64,000 nucleotides of DNA from Agrostemma githago. Lineage: Eukaryota; Streptophyta; Magnoliopsida; Caryophyllales; Caryophyllaceae. The notes under the pieces were generated by a model that searched no databases, was not told the DNA's origin, and saw only the letters and a list, made by a program, of their open reading frames with translations. The DNA is taken from the NCBI GenBank assembly GCA_958450325.1, contig OY288243.1:60558606-60622605 (forward strand). Direction: 5' to 3'. Each line of letters starts with the position of its first letter. Positions within the stretch are counted from its first letter, which is position 1. The position numbers and the translations under genes were made by a program. This document shows, piece by piece, positions 57,508 to 64,000 of this stretch.

Positions 57508-59700
57508 TGTGGACGTCCGTCCGCACCGCCCGGCGCCCCGCGCGGGACCGACCCAGTTTTCAACGTGTGGCGGCGGCCACCCACGTGGCCCCCTCCCTGT
57601 CGGAGGCCGGTCTGATCTCTCATACGGGGCGAAGTGTCGGACCTCGATTTGGATGACGATCCGGACTTGTACTAGACGGGTGCGGGCACCCGTGTTTCCG
57701 TTTGGGAATCGATCGAGTCGTGGTTGTAAATGTTTAAAGGCCGATTTGTTTGGTAAGACGACCTTTTTAGTGAACTGAATTCATTGCCGATTTGTGGAGT
57801 CGCCACCGAGTCAATTATGGGGACTCGGAAACCGTTCAAGTCAACTTTGATCCCTTTCCGGCTCAAAGTTGAGTGGCGTGAGACCTAAAGATAAAGACTT
57901 GTACCCTTAAACACTCCATGCCGGGAATGACTCTCATTGCCAATGGTTTCGGACATCCGGAAACCGTCGATTCTGAGTAAGGGATGAGGGTACGTATTGG
58001 GAAGCCAACATCCGATAGATGTCAACACCCAATCCCGCTCGCACTATAGCGACCTCTACTAATCAATCGGTGGGCTGATCACCTAGTTCTTTTGTTGTGG
58101 TGGAAATATTGTAACATCTGTTGTCTTAACCCTATGCCTTTTACTACGTCGGTTGTTTTAAGGACAAGAGAGTATTGTCGTCAAAGTAGTTGTGTTTACA
58201 TTCTTTGCATGCGATTTCACGTGACAAGCAGGCCATGAAAATATGCACGTAGGAGAGTAGAGAGTACTAGTATTATACGTATTAGCAAATCAGTTTTAAC
58301 TCGATAATACGGGTATTAGTCATTCTCGTGGTATACCTTATCTGGTATTCTGCTTAAGATGCGTCGGTTCGGTATTAATAGAAATGCATCGAACCTAGTA
58401 AGGCGAGCAACTGGATTAATAAGGAACCCGACCATCACTTTGTTCAGTTTTAGTTGTTTTACGTTTTGAATTCCGTGTTAGGTGATTTAGCATGCGATTA
58501 TAAGGTCATAAAAGCAATAAATCATACGAAAAACTGTAAATGTGAATGTAAGTAAATCACATTGTGAGGAGTTGCACCCTCGGAGTGTACACTAAACGAG
58601 ACTCGATGCATAGATAGTTGAGAACGGATCTCGAAATTACTCGGGTCTATTTGGTGTGTTTTAGTATTTGCGGTTGAAGTTGGGACGTTACGTGTTTTAG
58701 TATATGTTCGTGGACCTAGTGTCCACATCTAGTGTTAACGTAGTGCATAATAAAAGAAAGTGTAAATATGGAAAGTTTTGTTTAGATGAATACCTAGTGA
58801 CGACTCGGTTTCAACAGGCGGATCCTCCTAGCTTGAGACCAGTGACTCCGGCAGAGCTCCGTTACCGTTTACCCCTCCTGCGGCTACTCCGGCAGAGCTT
58901 CGTTACTGTGGACTAGTTCTGCGGCTAATCCGTCAGAGCTTCGCAACTAGATTTGAGCTACTCGATCACAGACACCTCGGTATCAAGTGTGGTGCTCGAA
59001 GGTGACGAGTAGCGTCGATGTCGCTTTATCGGAACTACGATCGAGTGGATCGTTTGCCTCGAGTTTCGGAATGCGAGCCCTTAGAGAGAGAAAAGAGAGG
59101 GAAGAACGAGTTGTGTAGAAGTAGGCACGAACTCGTGATTGTGTGTCGAACGAATGAGGTGGGGGGGGTATTTATGGGTTTTTTCGGTCCTCGTCACCCA
59201 TATGGACGCCCGGGGTCAAGCGGCTCAGTCTTCAGGCGCCTGGTTTGAGGCAGTTCAGTCTTCAGGAGCCTGAGCTGAGGCTGTCGATGTTTTGAAGATC
59301 CGATATCATAACTTTTCAAAACGGAGAAGATGCATATCTTAGGTTATCTTGGAGGTTAAGGCTTCCCCCTAACCCTAGTGTGTTAAGCGCCGGGTGGGCT
59401 TCGAGTGCGCGTCCCGAGGTTCGCTCGGCCCGACGCGTTGACTCGGGTTTGACTTTGCACATTTCAGAACCGATTCGGAGCCCCGGTGTCGGAATTGACT
59501 CTAATTAGTGTCGACGCGACCGTAATGACACGACTAAGCCTGCCTTGATGTTAATTTAATCTTTCCGAGTAATTATTTGATCCGTTCTATAGAAAAACTA
59601 TCTAAAACATCGCGAATTCGCGTCGCGTTGCAGTCCGATCATCATCGGGTGTTTTGTCGGGCACTCATGCAGCCACCAGGTCCAAATCTGGGTGTCTACA
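57508..59700 (-). repeat. 5' LTR of element C
   Basis: Matches 46254-48444; the outer end is GGGTGTCTACA. Confidence 0.93.
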
Positions 59701-59705
59701 CCGGG

Positions 59706-59966
59706 TTTTGACCCGGTTGCCCAAAAGACGATTTTATTTCAGGTGTCGATTTTGACCCAAATTCGTCTTATTTGATTGTAAACGGCCCACTGGGCCTGAA
59801 TTTAAGGTTGGTTTTGTGAGATTTGTACTCCGTAAAAAGCCCAAGCCAAACACTAACGATTTTGAGCCCATATCCGTGCGCGTTAAAGCACGTTCGCGTC
59901 CGATCATCATCGGGTGTTTTGCTGGAGACCACTATAGACACTAGCAGCCAAATGCGGGTATCTACA
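59706..59966 (-). repeat. 5' LTR of element B, outer part
   Basis: Continues the LTR interrupted at 46253. The outer end, AATGCGGGTATCTACA, defines the LTR start (TGTAGATACCCGC) and is followed by the TSD ATATT. Confidence 0.92.
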
Positions 59967-60223
59967 ATATTGAACATTCAATTTAAAAAACCACACAAAC
60001 AAAAGTTTGACAATCATATTCGAGATAGCTAAATTTCATGTCAAGTTGCTCTTATCCGAGAATTTGACAAATCAAAAATGCGAACGGTTAGTTTCAGTCT
60101 TGTCAAAAGTTTAGAGGAACATACTTAAATAATAGAATATGCCAAGATCTAGAAAAAATCTATATAATATGCATTACAATATGCCATATATAAGAAGAAT
60201 GTATAAAGAAATTGCACTGCACT

Positions 60224-60886
60224 TGTAACACCCCGGCCCAATCCTAGGACCAGAAATGTTAACCGCGGTAGCCTGCCAGGCTTTGTACTGGTCTTATAGA
60301 CCAACATGAGTCCTTTTCAGCGCATTTTGTCCCTACTCATGAGTTCTTTTGCATGGATGATCAGAAAAGAAAGTGCACTTTGTTGATATGAGTAGTACTT
60401 CAATTCCCTTTAAGCAAAGCTAATAAATAGAACATCTTCAATTAAACATGGGATGTTTCCATCACTCCCACTTAAAGAACGCAACTTCCTCGTTGCGCCT
60501 GACAGCATACCCGCTGGTCCAAAATCCACCCCCGCTAGGTGCCAAATCCACGGTCGCAGGGTTACTCTGATCCCATTTATAATACCCCGACCCAATCCTA
60601 GGACCATAAATATTAACCGCGCGCAATAGCCTGTCAGGCTTTGTACTGATCCCACAAACCAAGAGTCCTTTCCAGCACACTTTGTCCCCACTCATGCGCA
60701 TCCCGGAAACCTTCCCAAAAGGTCACCCATCCTTAGACTACTCCTAGCCAAGCATACTTAACTGCGGAGTTCTTTTGCATGGATGATCAGAAAAGAAAGT
60801 GCACTTTGTTTATATGAGTAGTACTTTAATTTCCTTTAAGCAAAGTTATTAAATAGGACAACTTCAATTAAACATGGGGTGTTTCA
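60224..60886 (-). mobile_element. Cassandra-type TRIM with 5S rRNA-like LTR, TSD GCACT
   Basis: Two LTR-like repeats (60578-60886 as 5' and 60224-60461 as 3') flank a 116-bp interior. That interior starts TGGGATCAGAG (primer site resembling TGGTATCAGAG) and ends in a purine-rich AAGTGGGAG. GCACT flanks the element at 60219-60223 and 60887-60891. The 5' LTR carries a 5S rRNA-like segment, the defining feature of Cassandra. It has no coding capacity. Confidence 0.88.
60710..60772 (-). other. 5S rRNA-derived segment in the Cassandra 5' LTR
   Basis: The minus strand reads GAACTCCGCAGTTAAGTATG, CTTGGCTAGGAGTAG and GGATGGGTGACC, closely matching the middle and 3' part of plant 5S rRNA, where the internal pol III promoter lies. 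It is not a functional 5S gene. Confidence 0.85.
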
Positions 60887-60891
60887 GCACT

Positions 60892-62137
60892 ACCACAAAT
60901 AATAGAATTTGATAAACATCATAACTACTATCAAGGATAATCTTAGCAATCAATGAAGACACTAAATCCATCATGAAATTGAGATAAATTAATTGAGAAA
61001 TTTGCTATTCTAATCCAAGCACTTAGGAACACTATCCATGAGACATAGTTTGACAGTCCTAAAGACACTAAGCATGTGATACTTTCAAAAAAGTTCAACT
61101 AAGCTTCAGTGAAATATGGATGGAAACATGTTCAAGCTAAGCATAGGTGCAAGAAATTACTACATATCTACAAATGGAAGCTCATGCACAACTACATTTC
61201 CCACTGCTTGCGATTGAGATGCATGCGGCTGTTGTAGTCTTCACCCAGTCAAGCGGCTAATGATCAATGAAAGAATGAAGGTCATCCTTGAATAAATTCA
61301 ATCATCAAAAAATAAAATCAAATTACGATGTAGATCAAACCAAATATGAGATCTAAATAGTAAAACATAAGAAATCAGAATAAATATTTCCTACTTTAAC
61401 TGTCACAAATCGAACGACAATGGAGATACAATCAGGAACCATTGTTGATGTCAGAGCATCCAATGGCTCAGAAAGCACGTCATCAAAGATTAGAATGGAA
61501 AGAGGTTGAAGAAAATTACCTAGTGTCGAACTAACCCTAAAATTAAGCCTATTTGAACTTCACAATGCAACAAATTGACAACGATCAACTGAAATGCAGG
61601 AAACCAGAATTATTCGTAATATAGCGAAATTGAAATTGAAACTATAACTGAGCAAACGATGGAAAAAAGTGTAAAACATTCACACCAATTTTTTCCTTGT
61701 TAATCATTACCCGCCAATTTCTTACCTGAATGTTTATTTGTTCAAAATCATGATCTCCAGTGACCTCCTCAAGTGACGCTCCCACTCTTTCTCCTCTTAC
61801 CAATAGTTCATCTTTGTCGGCACCTTCACCACAAAAGAAACCGGCGTCGGATCATCATATTAGAGATATGCAAGGCTTAATGTTGGGCTGAATATATATT
61901 TGGGTGATTTGAGGAGAGTGATTGGGAGAAATTTATGGAGCAATGGAGATCTTAGAGGGAGTGTAAATTAATGGATGAATAAAATTTTAGGATAAAAATT
62001 AGAGTGACAATTTATTTGAAATAGGAACTAGTCGTCATACCTGTGCACCGCACGGGACTATATTGTTTTATGCCTTTTGTAATCTGAAGTTCAATCTTTT
62101 TGCCTCATTATCCAATATATATTTAATTACTTATACA
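60892..62137. other. AT-rich intergenic DNA, no gene seen
   Basis: No supported frame. A CGTCATACCTGTGCACCGCACGGGAC stretch near 62031-62056 (described only as a GTGC...GCAC motif) resembles a common plant repeat end that I cannot classify. Confidence 0.5.
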
Positions 62138-62146
62138 TTTTTTTAT

Positions 62147-62236
62147 GGGTTATGTTAAATACAACCATTAGGGTTGTGTTTAAGCATTAAATATCTTCCA
62201 AAATTGATATAAACATAAAACTTACAGAACAAATTG

Positions 62237-62271
<35 letters not shown>

Positions 62272-62353
62272 ATACAATTAATACAAGTATTAAGAATTTG
62301 TTCCTCTTTTAGGTTCTTAGATACAACCCTTAGAGTTGTATTTATCATTTCCC
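62147..62353. mobile_element. Mutator-type MITE, 207 bp, 9-bp TSD
   Basis: Long imperfect terminal inverted repeats (GGGTTATG..AAATACAACC against GGGAAATG..AAATACAAC on the reverse strand, about 38 bp). Exact 9-bp TSD TTTTTTTAT at 62138-62146 and 62354-62362. The core includes a (TA)n microsatellite near 62236-62269. The homopolymeric TSD weakens the boundary call slightly. Confidence 0.75.
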
Positions 62354-62362
62354 TTTTTTTAT

Positions 62363-63107
62363 TTCATGTCTTTGTAATTTTATTTACTTTCTCAGTTATT
62401 CGTAATATCATAAGCAATAAATGGACTAATGCACTATTTGACGTTAAGGCGATAGACGCGTAGTTCTTTCTTATTTTTTAATTGATTGTTTTTTAATTAA
62501 AAAATTTATTAATCGATTGCTTTTGGGGTTTATCAGTTGGTTTAGTTGTTTTACCTAATCAGAACATAATATGTGGCCTTATTAGAAGATGGTATTAGAT
62601 AAATAATGGAGAGATGATGGTTTGTTTGGATTTTAATAGGGTATATAGATATAGATGGATTAGTTGATATAACTTTTCATTTGTTATATTTCAATTCATT
62701 GTATTTATTTGATTTTGCAACGCTAAATAGAAAGTTTAATGCATGGAGAAGGAAAAAAAAACTAAGACATTACATTAAACAAATGAAAAACTGTCAATAT
62801 CATCCTTAAGGTTGAAACTTTATTGCCGAAGGTGAAATATGAAATGAAACGATACTTGGAGAGATAAGATGAAGCGTCATATTACTTCTAAGTTAATAAT
62901 ATGACTTGATTGAGATTATGATTAATAGATGATGTCTAATTGTATTTTGAGACTTACTTTTATTAAATATGAGATGTTAGATAAGCTAAATTATGCATTA
63001 GGGATGACTTGTTAAAATTTTTATTGTATACTATGATTGTACTCGTATGTTGTATCGTGTATTCCGTTGAACCTTGCGGGAACGTTGTTTTTTTTGTAAT
63101 TTTTTTG

Positions 63108-63139
<32 letters not shown>

Positions 63140-64000
63140 GTATATAAGTGGGATCAGGTGAATCCACTTATATATTTTGAGTCCTTGAGTCCCCATACTA
63201 ACCCTTGATTCAAGTGTAGATTGATGGTTAAGATTTGCGATCATATTTACAGTAATAACTGAAATATCTTAGTAAATATTTTGTTTCTCTCTCCTCCTTC
63301 AATTTTCACCGGCTCTCTCACCTTTCCTTCTTACTGAAGTTTCAATTTTGTTAAACATCCCGCCTTACATCATTCTCTCTCATTGTCTTCTCATATTCAA
63401 CCTGAACTCAAGCCACCACTGTCATCTTCATCTTCTAATCGTCTTCGCATCCTCATTCGCGTTTCATTCACTTCAGCAATCCTTACAAATTTTCTCAACA
63501 ATCATCAACTTCGCTACTGTTTTATTCTTCATCGGAAAAATTAAGGTAAATTAGAGTTTTGTTGTGCTTTTAATTGTTGTACTACTCTTGTAATTTTTCT
63601 TACTCTGTACTATTCTGTCAGTGGTTATTAGTTATTTGTTTGTATTCTGTAATTGGATTCGTTTGTATTCCTTTCTAATTGATTTGTTTGTTATGCTAAT
63701 TACTTTTAATGGCTTTCATTTTGGTATTCCTTTCAAATTTAATTGTGTGAAGAATGCATGTCTGGGTAAAACCATTAACTGCATATCCTGTTATACGCAC
63801 TCTGCTTACAATCGTTTTTCATTGCATATCCTGTTATACCTTACCATCTCTATCGTTCTCTTGTTGAAGCATACATATAGTGTTACTTTAATGCCTTTAA
63901 TTTGTTACTTTTATACATACCGACTGTTACTGTAATGCATAGTATCTTTTGAGTAAGCATTTGTTGCATGCATGATTTATATGCATCCTTTTGCTTTAAC
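62363..64000. other. AT-rich flank, no gene established
   Basis: No protein recognised. The pyrimidine-rich stretch 63280-63545 followed by AAGGTAAAT could be a 5' untranslated exon and donor of a gene lying beyond the window, but nothing downstream confirms this. Confidence 0.4.
63109..63140. repeat. (CA)n(TA)n compound microsatellite
   Basis: About nine CA units run directly into about seven TA units. Confidence 0.9.

Larger units (their letters stand above)
46254..59700 (-). mobile_element. Gag-only Tat-like element C, 13.4 kb, TSD CCGGG
   Basis: LTRs of about 2.19 kb at 46254-48444 and 57508-59700; CCGGG at 46249-46253 and 59701-59705. On the minus strand: LTR, primer site, 1.6-kb leader, gag, then no protease, RT, RNase H or integrase. 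Instead there is spacer, a plus-strand antisense ORF remnant, three minisatellite arrays, polypurine tract and LTR. A hand comparison of the first 130 bp of the LTRs suggests several percent divergence. It must have moved using enzymes from another element. Confidence 0.93.
17018..59966 (-). mobile_element. Tat-lineage Ty3/Gypsy element B, triply invaded, TSD ATATT
   Basis: The outer ends are TGTGGACATG on the left and TATCTACA on the right, i.e. TG...CA on the minus strand. ATATT flanks the whole at 17013-17017 and 59967-59971. Order on the minus strand: 5' LTR (59966-44066, split), primer site, gag, protease, RT, RNase H, second RNase H, integrase, antisense ORF, rearranged region and 3' LTR (19502-17018). 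Removing the insertions C (46254-59700), D (27223-39074) and a solo LTR (22591-24078) leaves about 16 kb. Many stops and frameshifts mark it as dead. Over a roughly 200-bp sample its LTRs differ by about 6% (hand count). Confidence 0.92.

Noticed and set aside
60710..60772. Functional 5S rRNA gene
   Set aside because: Only part of 5S is present, with substitutions, inside a TRIM LTR.
63348..63935. Small open frames at the right edge as a new gene
   Set aside because: Hydrophobic low-complexity translations of AT-rich DNA with no family; a 5' untranslated region is possible but unproven.

Overview
This is a gene-poor, repeat-dense stretch of a plant nuclear genome, almost certainly a eudicot. 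The evidence is a stack of Ty3/Gypsy retrotransposons of the Tat lineage (dual RNase H, 2-2.5 kb LTRs, antisense additional ORFs), a Cassandra-type TRIM with a 5S rRNA-derived LTR, copia remnants, an L1-type LINE fragment and MITEs. The antisense plant-mobile-domain ORF is reminiscent of Retand-like elements, and I lean to Caryophyllales, but the species cannot be fixed from the sequence. No complete host gene was found; one orphan exon-like piece lies at 16277-16432 (minus).

Layout. 1-6559: 3' half of Tat element A (plus strand): integrase, a convergent spliced antisense ORF, polypurine tract and a 2.55-kb LTR. 6560-17012: AT-rich flank holding a PIF/Harbinger-type MITE (8385-8643), a coding-dead copia derivative with target-site duplication (TSD) AATAT (8796-11892), and a 5'-truncated L1 LINE with a 16-bp TSD (13463-15413) that itself hosts a probable solo LTR. 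17018-59966: Tat element B (minus strand, TSD ATATT), about 16 kb of its own sequence, invaded three times. The invaders are a 1.49-kb solo LTR in its antisense ORF (22591-24078, TSD CAGAC), a nearly pristine 11.85-kb Tat element D in its reverse transcriptase (27223-39074, TSD GAGGG, LTRs differing at one position), and a 13.4-kb gag-only Tat element C in its 5' LTR (46254-59700, TSD CCGGG). 59972-64000: AT-rich flank with a Cassandra TRIM (60224-60886, TSD GCACT) and a Mutator-type MITE (62147-62353, 9-bp TSD).

How the parts work together. A, B and D have the usual gag-protease-RT-RNase H-second RNase H-integrase order on the genomic strand. Each also carries genes on the opposite strand between pol and the 3' LTR. 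In A and B this is a plant-mobile-domain protein in two exons with one GT-AG intron at the same place. In D it is a 760-residue Transposase_28-like coiled-coil protein plus a second small Arg-rich/Cys-rich protein, each behind its own antisense TATA box. Element C has lost all of pol but keeps gag, a primer binding site, a polypurine tract, an antisense ORF remnant and three minisatellite arrays, so it looks like a non-autonomous partner mobilised in trans.

The most striking unexplained signals are three. Perfect palindromes are stacked about 33-90 bp upstream of the LTR TATA boxes, with different palindrome sequences in different families. A hairpin with compensatory changes is conserved between the convergent pol and antisense ORFs of A, B and C. 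Element D carries two antisense genes with independent promoters.
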